A DNA stretch of 64,000 bases from Aureibaculum sp. 2308TA14-22 (GTDB lineage: Bacteria; Bacteroidota; Bacteroidia; Flavobacteriales; Flavobacteriaceae): NCBI RefSeq assembly GCF_040538665.1, contig NZ_JBEWXT010000001.1, forward strand, positions 3,126,501-3,190,500, read 5' to 3'. The stretch's first letter is position 1; the number at the start of each line of letters is the position of its first letter. The notes beneath the pieces were generated by a model that was given only the letters and a program-made list of their open reading frames with translations, ran no database searches and was not told the origin of the DNA. Both the position numbers and the translations under genes were made by a program. Positions 16,759 to 26,198 of this stretch are shown piece by piece.

Positions 16759-19122
16759 TTATTCTTCGTGGTTTGCTACTAACAAATCAACTTCATCACC
16801 TTCAACAGTTTTAACGGTTACTTCTTTTTTACCGTCAACTTCGGTTGTTGTAATTACAGTAGCATTTTTCTCACCATTTTCTTTTTTTACCAATACTTTC
16901 ATCTCCTTATTTTCATCATCAGCTACAACTACTGTTTCTTGTTGAGCTGGATTGTTTTCGTTGTTATATGCGGAAACCATATCTGAATCTATATAAATAC
17001 TTGGTGCAATAACCAATGCCACAACTGACATTAACTTTAACAAGATGTTCAATGAAGGTCCAGAAGTATCTTTAAAAGGGTCACCAACGGTATCACCAAC
17101 AACAGCAGCTTTATGAGCATCTGTTCCTTTGCGTCCCTCTTCTTCTATTGTTTTCTTAGCATTATCCCAAGCACCACCAGCGTTTGATTGGAAAATTGCC
17201 ATCAAAACACCACAAGTAGTTACACCAGCCAATAATCCCCCAAGCATTTCAGCACCTCCAATAAAACCAACCGCAACAGGTACAGCTATAGCTAATAAAC
17301 CTGGAAGTACCATTTCTTTTAAAGAAGCTTTTGTAGAGATATCTATACACTTGCTATAATCAGCTACACCGTCAGCAGCATCGAATATTTTTCTATCTGC
17401 TTCAGAAGCTTTTGACATATCGGAATCGTACTTACGCATAATGCCCAATGCCGCTTTTAGTTCCGGAATATCTTTAAACTGACGTCGGACTTCTTCGATC
17501 ATTGCCATAGCTGCACGACCTACAGCATTCATAGATAGTGCAGAGAATACAAATGGTAACATACCACCAATTAATAATCCCGCCATGATATCTGGTCTAG
17601 ATACATCAATAGAAGTAACATTTGCAGTTTTCATAAACGCGGCAAATAGAGCCAATGCCGTTAGAGCGGCAGAAGCAATTGCAAAGCCTTTACCGATAGC
17701 GGCAGTTGTATTACCAACGGCATCTAATTTATCTGTACGTTCGCGAACTTCGCTTGGTAATTCTGCCATTTCAGCAATTCCACCAGCGTTATCACAAATA
17801 GGGCCATAAGCATCAACCGCTAATTGGATTCCCGTATTTGCTAACATACCAACGGCAGCAATTGCAATACCGTAAAGACCCGCTTGGCTATGTGAAACTA
17901 TAATCGCCGCAGCAATCAATAAAATCGGAATAGCTGTTGACATCATACCCACACCTAAACCTGCAATAATATTTGTAGCCGAGCCTGTTTCAGATTGCTT
18001 AACGATTGACAATACCGGTTTTTTACCTGTTGCCGTATAATATTCTGTTACTTTACCTACTAACAATCCGGCTACCAAACCTGCAATCGTTGCTAAGAAA
18101 ACTCCCATGGAAGTATAAGTTCTACCATCGGCCACCCAAGATTCAGGCAACATTTGATTGATTATAAAATAAGAAGCCACCAACATTAAACCTGCTGAAC
18201 CAAATTCACCAATATTTAATGCCGTTTGTGGGTTTCCACCATCCCTAACACGAACAAAGAATGTACCTAGAATAGACATTATAATACCAACAGCAGCAAG
18301 TACCAATGGTAAATAAACCGCTCCTAATCCGTCAAATGCTCCTTGAAATTCAGGTAATGTTGCATAAATAGCACCCAATACCATTGTACCTATAATTGAA
18401 CCAACATACGATTCGAATAAATCTGCACCCATACCTGCAACGTCACCAACATTATCACCAACATTATCTGCAATTGTAGCAGGGTTTAATGGATGATCTT
18501 CTGGAATACCAGCTTCTACTTTTCCAACAAGGTCAGCACCAACATCAGCAGCTTTAGTATAAATACCTCCACCAACACGAGCAAAAAGTGCAATTGAAGA
18601 TGCACCTAATGAAAACCCTGATAATACATTTAAAACTTCACCTAATTCCCATCCTTGACCACTATATATCATAAAAAGTCCACTAAGACCTAAAACACCT
18701 AAGCCAACAACACCTAAGCCCATTACAGCACCACCAGCAAAGGCAACTTCCAATGCTTTCCCCAAAGATGTTCTAGCGGCTTGCGTAGTTCTAACATTTG
18801 CTTTGGTAGCTACACGCATACCGATAAAGCCTGCTAAGGCAGAACAGATAGCACCTACTATAAACGATACCGCTACCATACCGTTAGAACCAACTTCGTT
18901 GTTTCCTTTAAAGAACAATAATACGGCTACTGCGGCAACAAAAACAGCCAATACTTTATATTCAGCTTTTAAAAACGACATTGCACCAACAGCAATATTT
19001 TTAGCGATTTTAGTCATTTTTGCATCACCAGCATCTTGTTTTGATACCCACACATTTTTAATGAGCACGAACAATAACGCCAAAACACCAAAAGCTGGTA
19101 AATAATTTACAATATATTCCAT
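16759..19122 (-). CDS. hppA: Membrane-bound ion-translocating pyrophosphatase with a C-terminal charged extension
   Basis: Couples pyrophosphate hydrolysis to pumping of protons or sodium across the inner membrane. The substrate motif [19 protein letters not shown], the [27 protein letters not shown] block and the [13 protein letters not shown] block are all present. Alanines after GNTT ([16 protein letters not shown]) are the form seen in potassium-dependent members. Na versus H specificity cannot be decided by eye. After the last membrane helix ([14 protein letters not shown], about residue 710) there is a tail of about 75 residues rich in Lys, Glu, Val and Thr, which most family members lack. 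It has its own promoter and terminator, and the soluble enzyme gene lies upstream. Confidence 0.95.
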   Translation of the reverse strand: MEYIVNYLPAFGVLALLFVLIKNVWVSKQDAGDAKMTKIAKNIAVGAMSFLKAEYKVLAVFVAAVAVLLFFKGNNEVGSNGMVAVSFIVGAICSALAGFIGMRVATKANVRTTQAARTSLGKALEVAFAGGAVMGLGVVGLGVLGLSGLFMIYSGQGWELGEVLNVLSGFSLGASSIALFARVGGGIYTKAADVGADLVGKVEAGIPEDHPLNPATIADNVGDNVGDVAGMGADLFESYVGSIIGTMVLGAIYATLPEFQGAFDGLGAVYLPLVLAAVGIIMSILGTFFVRVRDGGNPQTALNIGEFGSAGLMLVASYFIINQMLPESWVADGRTYTSMGVFLATIAGLVAGLLVGKVTEYYTATGKKPVLSIVKQSETGSATNIIAGLGVGMMSTAIPILLIAAAIIVSHSQAGLYGIAIAAVGMLANTGIQLAVDAYGPICDNAGGIAEMAELPSEVRERTDKLDAVGNTTAAIGKGFAIASAALTALALFAAFMKTANVTSIDVSRPDIMAGLLIGGMLPFVFSALSMNAVGRAAMAMIEEVRRQFKDIPELKAALGIMRKYDSDMSKASEADRKIFDAADGVADYSKCIDISTKASLKEMVLPGLLAIAVPVAVGFIGGAEMLGGLLAGVTTCGVLMAIFQSNAGGAWDNAKKTIEEEGRKGTDAHKAAVVGDTVGDPFKDTSGPSLNILLKLMSVVALVIAPSIYIDSDMVSAYNNENNPAQQETVVVADDENKEMKVLVKKENGEKNATVITTTEVDGKKEVTVKTVEGDEVDLLVANHEE

Positions 19123-19161
19123 AGAATTTAAAATTAGGTTAGTTTATATTTCAAACGTTTG

Positions 19162-19169
19162 CAAAAGTA
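19162..19169 (-). promoter_or_regulatory. TAnnTTTG promoter element of hppA
   Basis: The minus strand reads TACTTTTG 39 bases before the hppA ATG. It is identical to the element in front of ppa at 20127-20134. Confidence 0.5.
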
Positions 19170-19314
19170 ATAAAAAATATCTTGAAATAGACCAACTTTT
19201 ATACAGACTGAAAAGGAACATTACTTATATCAAGATTGGGCTACTGATTGCAGTCTGAAATTTTTTATTTTGCCTTACCCAGAACTGTTTTAATTTAAAC
19301 TGTATATATATAAA

Positions 19315-19341
19315 AAACTACGTTATAAAATAACGTAGTTT
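19315..19341 (-). terminator. Probable terminator in the ppa-hppA interval
   Basis: AAACTACGTTAT (19315-19326) and ATAACGTAGTTT (19330-19341) form a 12-bp perfect stem with a 3-base loop. On the minus strand it is followed by TTTTATATAT. It would terminate transcription from ppa but lies 234 bases beyond the ppa stop, on the far side of the inverted-repeat element. Confidence 0.65.
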
Positions 19342-19366
19342 AATGAAAAAGACCTCTCCCTGACCA

Positions 19367-19522
19367 CAATGTCATTTAGTTAAGGTCGAAACTGTCCATT
19401 CGAGCGGAGTCGAGAATTTTCTATTCGTATGAATCAATAGGTTCGACTAAGCCTGTCTTGAGCCTGACGAAAGGCTCAACCTGACATCCCTGATGAAATA
19501 ATCTCTTAACTAAATGACATTG
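19367..19522. repeat. Inverted-repeat element (MITE-like) between ppa and hppA
   Basis: Perfect 18-bp inverted repeats, CAATGTCATTTAGTTAAG at 19367-19384 and its complement at 19505-19522, bound a 156-bp segment without coding capacity. The interior holds short palindromic pieces such as TTCGAGCGGAGTCGAGAA and TTGAGCCT...AGGCTCAA. Such phrases recur between genes in many flavobacterial genomes. No target-site duplication is visible. The element separates ppa from its likely terminator. The 452-base interval 19123-19574 otherwise holds only the hppA promoter and that terminator. Confidence 0.6.
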
Positions 19523-19574
19523 CCCCTAGCCTTTCCGAAGGAGGGAAATAATTGGGTTGCTTTTAACCTATTTT

Positions 19575-20102
19575 TTAAATAGTAAAAGTTCTATTTTTTT
19601 TATGATCGCTTTTTTCGTACCGCTCTACACATTTGTGATAAATTTCAACCGCCTTTTCGGCATTTCCCCAACCGCCTACATCTACTTTTTTCTTTTCTAG
19701 GTCTTTATATACTTGGAAAAAGTGTTCAATCTCCTTTAGTCTATGTGGAGTTAAATCGAAAATATCGGTGCTATCATTCCATAAAGGGTCAGAAACTGGA
19801 ACACAAATCAATTTTTCATCAGGACCCTTTTCATCTGTCATATGAAAAACGCCAATGGGTCTTACTTCCATAACCACCATTGGATAAGTAGGTTCTGTAC
19901 CTAAAACCAAAACATCTAACGGATCTTTGTCTAACGCCAAAGTTTCTGGAATAAAACCATAATCACCAGGATACATCATTGAGGAGAATAACATTCTATC
20001 AAATCGTATTTTATTTAATACAAAATCGTATTCGTATTTATTTCTACTTCCTTTGGGTATTTCTATCAATACATCAAATGTGATGTTCTTTTTTGAACTC
20101 AT
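19575..20102 (-). CDS. ppa: Soluble inorganic pyrophosphatase
   Basis: Family I cytoplasmic pyrophosphatase that hydrolyses pyrophosphate from biosynthesis. The signature DKDPLDVLVL near residue 69 supplies the metal-binding aspartates. IEIPKGSRNKYEYD near residue 13 and MYPGDYGFIPETLA near residue 43 are the other conserved blocks. The length of about 175 residues fits the hexameric bacterial enzyme. I start it at the ATG at 20102, because the longer frame from 20129 begins inside a TAnnTTTG promoter. Both pyrophosphatases of the cell may thus be neighbours, one wasting and one conserving the energy of pyrophosphate. Confidence 0.95.
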   Translation of the reverse strand: MSSKKNITFDVLIEIPKGSRNKYEYDFVLNKIRFDRMLFSSMMYPGDYGFIPETLALDKDPLDVLVLGTEPTYPMVVMEVRPIGVFHMTDEKGPDEKLICVPVSDPLWNDSTDIFDLTPHRLKEIEHFFQVYKDLEKKKVDVGGWGNAEKAVEIYHKCVERYEKSDHKKNRTFTI

Positions 20103-20126
20103 TTTTTCTTTTTTTAAAATTTCGGG

Positions 20127-20134
20127 CAAAAGTA
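20127..20134 (-). promoter_or_regulatory. TAnnTTTG promoter element of ppa
   Basis: The minus strand reads TACTTTTG and overlaps the TTG codon at 20129 that would begin the longest frame, so it moves the start to 20102. Confidence 0.6.
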
Positions 20135-20172
20135 AGAAAATTGCCTCGCCCTACCTCAAAAAAAATTAAAGA

Positions 20173-21411
20173 TTATAAATAGATTATTTTTTTTGAAGCT
20201 ATACCAGAAGTTGAATTAATTTTTAGGTGATAAATGCCTTTTGAAAATGGCTTTAAATCAATTTTTAATGTTGGGGCATTGGAAGAATTTTTTAAAAGTT
20301 CAATCTGCTGCCCTAACGTGTTATAAATTTCTATAGAATTAATATCCGTTCCTTTGATAGTAATACCACTTTTAGTTGGGTTGGGGTATACAGAAATTTG
20401 ATGATCTAAATTATAGTTGTCAGTACTTAAGGTTGATTCAAATACAGATGCCAGAGCGTTGCTCATTTTATTCCAGCCCGCTTCATTATTCCTTAGTTTA
20501 GATTTTTCTTGTTCAATATGGACAAATCTCCCCGAAGTTGTTGAGGCAGAAGTTAAGCAGAAATCTGCTGAATTGTTAATGAGTCTTCCTTGGGTATTTG
20601 TAAACCCAATTAAGCGTGTCCAATCTGTATCTATATGAGCTAATTTAAAAGTTAAAGAACTGTCTTCAACCAACAGGGCATCTTTAATTTGAGTTGCATA
20701 ATCCGTTGCAGGTGTTTCTCGGGTTCCATTACTCATAATAACATAAGGATCTGTAGTTTTTTTACCAAAACCATGTAATTGTATAAAAACAGAATTAGAA
20801 ATTGCAATAAATAAATTTTCTGTAGTTTTTTGAAAAACCGAATGTACATTATGAGCCAAATCCGATTTTCGATACGAATCGCTACTACCACAAACACTTG
20901 TAGTACCCGAACATGAGGAAAAATCATCACTATTACAACGGTGTGTACCATTTATGAATAAAGCCTTTGCAACAGTGTTTTTAAAACAATAAACTGCCTG
21001 TTTACCCGTATTGGTATCATATTTTGAATGTGGTGCTTGGATAATTAAATTGTTACGGGTTGAGGTTTTACTAAATACATAGGTGCCCCAATACTTTGAT
21101 TGCGGAGATTTCTCTTCCAAAACATAAAAAACTTGATTTGGAGTAATAGAGGTGTCCGTAAATTCTGTTATCTGATAATTAAGTCCATTTACTGTAGATC
21201 TCGCACTAGTTAAATTATCCGTTAGTAAATAGTCGATGGTAGTATTCCAAGTAGTCAATTGCGATAAACTTGGTTCTGAATAATCATCACCTAAATTACC
21301 AGGGGCATTGTCAATAATAGCACCGATGTAATCTTCTATATCTCCATTAGTAGTCTGAGCAATTAAATGCGAGGCAAATAATAAAAGTAATATTATGAGT
21401 TTAAGCTTCAT
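20173..21411 (-). CDS. Secreted putative zinc-dependent hydrolase with type IX secretion sorting domain
   Basis: The N-terminus MKLKLIILLLLFASHLIAQ is a signal peptide. The last 75 residues form a type A C-terminal sorting domain: YPNPTKSGITIKG, then IEIYNTLGQQIELL, then KGIYHLKINS and a terminal KKIIYL. The product is therefore expected to cross the outer membrane through the type IX system. The middle part holds QAPHSKYDTNTG near residue 130, INGTHRC, DLAHNVHSVF and FIQLHGFG near residue 215, and RFVHIEQE near residue 299. Histidines and glutamates spaced in this way resemble zinc amidohydrolases such as N-formylglutamate or poly-gamma-glutamate hydrolases. That functional reading is inference only. 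It lies downstream of the susCD terminator. Confidence 0.6.
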   Translation of the reverse strand: MKLKLIILLLLFASHLIAQTTNGDIEDYIGAIIDNAPGNLGDDYSEPSLSQLTTWNTTIDYLLTDNLTSARSTVNGLNYQITEFTDTSITPNQVFYVLEEKSPQSKYWGTYVFSKTSTRNNLIIQAPHSKYDTNTGKQAVYCFKNTVAKALFINGTHRCNSDDFSSCSGTTSVCGSSDSYRKSDLAHNVHSVFQKTTENLFIAISNSVFIQLHGFGKKTTDPYVIMSNGTRETPATDYATQIKDALLVEDSSLTFKLAHIDTDWTRLIGFTNTQGRLINNSADFCLTSASTTSGRFVHIEQEKSKLRNNEAGWNKMSNALASVFESTLSTDNYNLDHQISVYPNPTKSGITIKGTDINSIEIYNTLGQQIELLKNSSNAPTLKIDLKPFSKGIYHLKINSTSGIASKKIIYL

Positions 21412-21421
21412 AAGTTAAAAT

Positions 21422-21459
21422 AAAAGAGCTTGTTCAAAAGGTTTAGAACAAGCTCTTTT
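21422..21459 (-). terminator. Terminator of the susCD transcript
   Basis: AAAAGAGCTTGTTC (21422-21435) and GAACAAGCTCTTTT (21446-21459) form a 14-bp perfect stem with a 10-base loop, followed on the minus strand by T-rich sequence. It lies 22 bases after the susD stop. Confidence 0.9.
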
Positions 21460-21480
21460 TTCATTGAAAAAATTAGATTT

Positions 21481-22896
21481 TTATTGATTTACAGGTGTTG
21501 GGGTAAATATATCTGGTATTGGATTAGGAATATTCTCATTACCATTAATTTCATCCTGCGGATATAAAAGTCTTTGTGGGTTCTGTGTTGCAGAAGCCGT
21601 GTTTAAAGGAAAAGGTACAATTACATCACTATCTGATGCTCGCAATCTACGCACATCATTAAAGGGCATAAATGTTGTGAAACCTGTAACATAACGTTCT
21701 TCAATAATTTCTCTTAATACCGCTCTATCAACATCAATACCGTCAGTATTTTCCATACCTCCATTTTCAAAATCAGCCATTTCATATGCCTCATACTTGT
21801 AAGTATCAGTTGCATTAATAATATTAAAAGCGTTACCAGAATTTAAGTGTGCTCTTAGCTCATTTAATTTATCAATAGCATCTTGCGTATTACCACCTCT
21901 TAATAAACATTCTGCCCAAATTAGTAAATTTTCTTCGTAACTTACCAATTTCATTGGCGTTGTAGGATCATCGATACCGCCTGCTTGTTCTCCATCACCA
22001 TTAACGTAAGAGTACTGTCTGCGAGCGGTCTCATCTGTCTTAGCATTATTTCTGCCGTTAGCATTGGCTGGGTCAATTAAATCTCTATAAAAAGAACCTT
22101 CTCCGGTCATATCTCCAGCACGACTACTATTAACAAAGTTGTAAAGTATGTTACTGTTGCCATCAACTTCTCCTATTGGATTGTAAGCCATTGTACCTGA
22201 AGCACTATTTATACCATCAGCCACATAATTTAATGCTTGTGCATACTGTTTGGTTTGTAAATAGTAGCGGGCTTTTAACGTATTTGCTGCAGCTCTCCAT
22301 TTAGATTTACTTCCATTAAAATAGTTATCCTCATCGCCTACTGATGTAGTAGAATTATCTATTTTAGTTATCGCATTATCCAATAAAGTCTGCATAGCAG
22401 CATAAACATCTGCTTGTGCATCAAAAGTCGGGTCAGGTGAATTCAAACTTGGATCATCGGGTACAGCTGTAGAATAAGGCACATCTCCAAACAATGAAGC
22501 AGCAGTACCTACTGCCAATGCCTCATTAATATCTATTATTGCCATAAGCATATCTAGATTAGGAGAAACTCTTCTTATTTCTTTGTTTTGAACTAAAATA
22601 CCATTATAAATATGTCCCCAAGTTCCGTTAGTATCTCCTGGAGTATAGTCATAATTATAAATAGTTTGTTGCACTAAATTTAAGCCGATTAAGCCTCCTG
22701 TGTAATAACCTGACACTCTGGATAAATGACCTTGCTGTACTTGAGCATTTGCCAGTAAAGTTCCTTTTAATAGAAGCGTACCTGTAGGCACTTCTACTAA
22801 CTGATTTGGATTATCATTTACATCTAAATAATCATCGCATGCGGTTGCGGAGAATAGAAAAACAAATGATAATAAAATTCTATATGTTGTCTTCAT
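21481..22896 (-). CDS. susD: SusD/RagB family nutrient-binding outer-membrane lipoprotein
   Basis: Surface lipoprotein that caps the partner SusC channel and captures substrate. The N-terminus MKTTYRILLSFVFLFSATACDDYLDVNDNPNQ has a lipobox ending in cysteine 20 and the DxNxNP segment seen at the mature start of this SusD subgroup. Helical TPR-like regions follow, including KSKWRAAANTLKARYYLQTKQYAQALNYV near residue 194. The closing region EIIEERYVTGFTTFMPFNDVRRLRASDSDVIVPFPLN is typical of the RagB-like SusD_2 group. It lies 20 bases after susC. The substrate is not readable from the sequence. Confidence 0.93.
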   Translation of the reverse strand: MKTTYRILLSFVFLFSATACDDYLDVNDNPNQLVEVPTGTLLLKGTLLANAQVQQGHLSRVSGYYTGGLIGLNLVQQTIYNYDYTPGDTNGTWGHIYNGILVQNKEIRRVSPNLDMLMAIIDINEALAVGTAASLFGDVPYSTAVPDDPSLNSPDPTFDAQADVYAAMQTLLDNAITKIDNSTTSVGDEDNYFNGSKSKWRAAANTLKARYYLQTKQYAQALNYVADGINSASGTMAYNPIGEVDGNSNILYNFVNSSRAGDMTGEGSFYRDLIDPANANGRNNAKTDETARRQYSYVNGDGEQAGGIDDPTTPMKLVSYEENLLIWAECLLRGGNTQDAIDKLNELRAHLNSGNAFNIINATDTYKYEAYEMADFENGGMENTDGIDVDRAVLREIIEERYVTGFTTFMPFNDVRRLRASDSDVIVPFPLNTASATQNPQRLLYPQDEINGNENIPNPIPDIFTPTPVNQ

Positions 22897-22916
22897 GATT
22901 TCTTTTTTAAATTTTA

Positions 22917-25900
22917 TTAATAGTTAAACTTAATACCGAACGCATAAGTTCTGGCACCTGGATTAGAGAAATAATCTAATCCTTTTCCTCTACCTACACC
23001 AAATTGGTTAACGTCAGGATCTATACCTACCACATCTGTCCAAATTACTAAATTTCTACCAGAAGCAGTGAACTCAATAGATTGGAAACCTGTTGCTTTT
23101 TTAAAGCTCTCAGAATTTAACGTATAAGACAAAGAAAGTTCTCTAAAACGTGTCCAACTAGCATCATCAACAGCAAATTCATTTAATTTACCATCCCCAA
23201 AACCATAGAGCGTCCTGTAATAGTTCTCGTCCAATAGTACATTACCACCACCAAAATTACCTACATTACCCCTAACAGTAGTTCCAGCTGTGACTATGTC
23301 ACCATCATGATTTACTAAATCTTCAGTTAGCGTAATTGTATTCCCAACATCGGCATGTGTACCAAAATATGATGTAATAAATCGAGTACGTTGTGCCATG
23401 TCATTACCTTGACTGGTATCAAATAAAGCAGATAAACTTATATTTTTGTATGACAAGTCAAATTGTATGCCGCCTCTCCAATCAGGGTTTGGATCACCAA
23501 CTATAAGGTCACCACTTGTATCAACTTGAGGGAAACCATTGGCATCTAAAATCATATCTCCATTGGCATCACGAAGAGCACCTTGAGTCATTAAAATTCC
23601 TAATGGCTCTCCTTCTTTAGCTACTGAAATTATTGAACTTCCTGATGTGAAGTTGATAACGCCACCACCCTCTAGTTTGGAAACAACATTTTCATTTGTA
23701 CTAAAATTTGCACTAATTGATGCATTCCAATCTTCATTTTTTAAGAAGTTATACCTTGCCTCTACTTCAAAACCTTTATTTTCTATAGTTGCACCATTAC
23801 CATAAATATTATCAAAACCTAAAGAAGGCGGAATTGCTATAGTCAATAAAACATCTTCAGTCTTATTTGTGTAATAAGTGGTTGATAATGATACTCTATT
23901 TTTGAACAAACGGAAATCAAGACCAACTTCATATTCTGTTTTAATTTCGGGTTTTAAATTTGCATTACCCAAACGTTCATCAAACTGAAATCCTCCTCCA
24001 AAATCTTCTAGGGCAATCCCGTCAGAAAATGTAGAAAAAGAACCTACTTCAAAAACTGTTTGCTCTCTGTGTGCAATAGGTACATTTGCTACTTGTCCGT
24101 AAGCTAAACGCAACTTACCAAACGAAAGAGCGTCAGACTTTCCTATTGCATTGCTAAAGGTCCAGCCCAATTCAGCACTAGGATAAAAGAATCCGTTATT
24201 ATCTTTTGGTAATGTAGAATGCTTTTCAAAAGCTCCACCTAATTGTAAAATCAATTGATTTGCATAATCAAAATTAGCTGTTCCGTAAAAACGAATGTTT
24301 CTTCTTAATGTTCTTGTCGTTTCTGAAGAAATATTTTCTTTAGGAGCAATTTCTGCAGGATCTAAAGGGCTTCTAAAATTAGCAATAAAATTATCTGCAG
24401 TAGAATAGTTACGCTTACGTCTTCTATCGTTTAAACCAAAACCTAATACAATATTTGTATTTAACTTTTCTGTCAATTCATAATTAAAATTGGTCAATAA
24501 GTCACCATTAAATTCTTGATTGTTGATAGTTTCATCGTCAATTAATCCATATCTACGGGCAGAACCTGCTGTGTACCATGGAAAGAAATATACCCTGCTA
24601 TCTACATAAAAATCTACACCTCCTCTTAAAATAGTAGTGATATTATCGTTCCATTGATATTTCATCTCTCCTGTACCCACTAGTCTATTTACGTTTGCTG
24701 AACTTTCCTGTTCATTTATGGTCCAAAGCGGATTATTATAAATAGCGTTATCACTATTTCCTAAATATCTTCTATAAGAACGATGACGGAAAGGAGTAAC
24801 GGAACCTGAACTACTCACATAATTACCTTTATAATCCGTTATATCAAAGTCAGGAGCCGTTCTCAATAACCCTAAATACAAACCTGCAGTATTAGAGCCT
24901 TGTTGTGTTCTATTTGAGCCTGTATGGATATAGTTTGCCTTAATATTGGTCGTTAACTTTTTAGTTAAATTTGAAGTAGCATTTACAGTAAAGTTTGTCT
25001 TTTTATAATAACTACTTTTCACAATACCTTCTTGGCTTACATGTCCACCACTTAAAAAGAAAGTTCCTTTTTCATTACCACTACTCACCGTAAATCGGTT
25101 ATCATAAGTTATTCCTTGTTGAAATACTTTATCAAAGTTTCTATCGGTATAAACCTCTGTTGAATTTTTATCATCAATAGGATAAATAATATTGTCGGTA
25201 ACCAAAGATTCAAAGTATTGACCACCTGTATCTACAACATCAGCTGCTCCACTTCTATCCGCAATCCTATCACCCCAAGAAAATGCTGAAGTTGGGCTAT
25301 AATTTCCGTTTGTACCTTGCCCAAACGTTTTTTGTAACGGATGCTTATAAGCAATTTCATCAATAGAAATACCTGAAGAAAAAGTTACGTTTAAGCGACC
25401 TGCCTTACCTTTTTTGGTAGTAATTACAATTACACCATTTAAGGCTCTTGAACCATATAATGCTCCGGCAGAAGCTCCTTTAAATACTTGAAAAGACTCA
25501 ATATCATCTGGGTTTAAGTCATTTAAACGTGATTGTTGCGAAACTCCCGCAGAAGCATCACTATCACCAGAACCTGAAATATTATCATTATTTAACGGTA
25601 CACCATCAACAACAATTAAAGGTTGACTTGATCCGCCTAAAGAGCTAGTACCTCTAATTTGAATGTTAGATCCAGCACCTGGGTCACCAGAAGTTGCATT
25701 AATACTTACACCTGCAGCTTTACCAGCAATACCATCAATAATTTTATTTTCGACGGGTTGTACTAATTTATCTGCTTCAATTTTAGAATACGTAGAAGCC
25801 ATTTTATCTCGTTGTTCTACGAAACCAAGGGCAGTAACTACTACTTCATCCAAAGCTTGTGAATCTTCTTCCAATGTTACTGTAATAGAAGATTGATTGG

Positions 25901-26153
25901 CACTTACTGCAACTTCCTTTGTAACATACCCTAGAAAGCTAATTACTAGTGTAGCATTACCTTCAGGCACATCAACAGAAAAGTTTCCGTCAAAGTCAGT
26001 TGTAGTTCCGGTGGTTGTACCTTTAATAATAACGCTAGCACCTGGCAACGGGCCAGAAGCATCGTTTACGGTACCCGTTACGGTACGCTGTGCATACACA
26101 AAACTACTAGTTATCAGTATGGCAAACACAGAAAAAATCAATTTACGAATCAT
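22917..26153 (-). CDS. susC: SusC/RagA family TonB-linked outer-membrane transporter
   Basis: Outer-membrane active transporter energised by TonB. After a signal peptide ending in VYAQ, residues 22-110 form a carboxypeptidase-like regulatory domain (GTVNDASGPLPGASVIIKGT). The TonB-box and plug region then reads LDEVVVTALGFVEQRDKMA. The plug holds NIQIRGTSSLGGSSQPLIVVDGVPL, and the remaining residues form the 22-strand barrel ending in GARTYAFGIKFNY with a terminal aromatic. At 1078 residues it has normal length for the family. It is followed by susD and preceded 45 bases upstream by an M14 carboxypeptidase gene on the same strand. That suggests peptides rather than glycans as cargo, as in RagAB. 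Confidence 0.95.
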   Translation of the reverse strand: MIRKLIFSVFAILITSSFVYAQRTVTGTVNDASGPLPGASVIIKGTTTGTTTDFDGNFSVDVPEGNATLVISFLGYVTKEVAVSANQSSITVTLEEDSQALDEVVVTALGFVEQRDKMASTYSKIEADKLVQPVENKIIDGIAGKAAGVSINATSGDPGAGSNIQIRGTSSLGGSSQPLIVVDGVPLNNDNISGSGDSDASAGVSQQSRLNDLNPDDIESFQVFKGASAGALYGSRALNGVIVITTKKGKAGRLNVTFSSGISIDEIAYKHPLQKTFGQGTNGNYSPTSAFSWGDRIADRSGAADVVDTGGQYFESLVTDNIIYPIDDKNSTEVYTDRNFDKVFQQGITYDNRFTVSSGNEKGTFFLSGGHVSQEGIVKSSYYKKTNFTVNATSNLTKKLTTNIKANYIHTGSNRTQQGSNTAGLYLGLLRTAPDFDITDYKGNYVSSSGSVTPFRHRSYRRYLGNSDNAIYNNPLWTINEQESSANVNRLVGTGEMKYQWNDNITTILRGGVDFYVDSRVYFFPWYTAGSARRYGLIDDETINNQEFNGDLLTNFNYELTEKLNTNIVLGFGLNDRRRKRNYSTADNFIANFRSPLDPAEIAPKENISSETTRTLRRNIRFYGTANFDYANQLILQLGGAFEKHSTLPKDNNGFFYPSAELGWTFSNAIGKSDALSFGKLRLAYGQVANVPIAHREQTVFEVGSFSTFSDGIALEDFGGGFQFDERLGNANLKPEIKTEYEVGLDFRLFKNRVSLSTTYYTNKTEDVLLTIAIPPSLGFDNIYGNGATIENKGFEVEARYNFLKNEDWNASISANFSTNENVVSKLEGGGVINFTSGSSIISVAKEGEPLGILMTQGALRDANGDMILDANGFPQVDTSGDLIVGDPNPDWRGGIQFDLSYKNISLSALFDTSQGNDMAQRTRFITSYFGTHADVGNTITLTEDLVNHDGDIVTAGTTVRGNVGNFGGGNVLLDENYYRTLYGFGDGKLNEFAVDDASWTRFRELSLSYTLNSESFKKATGFQSIEFTASGRNLVIWTDVVGIDPDVNQFGVGRGKGLDYFSNPGARTYAFGIKFNY

Positions 26154-26198
26154 GTTTAATCGAGTTTAGTTAATAATTATTTTTGTTAGTTGTTTTAT

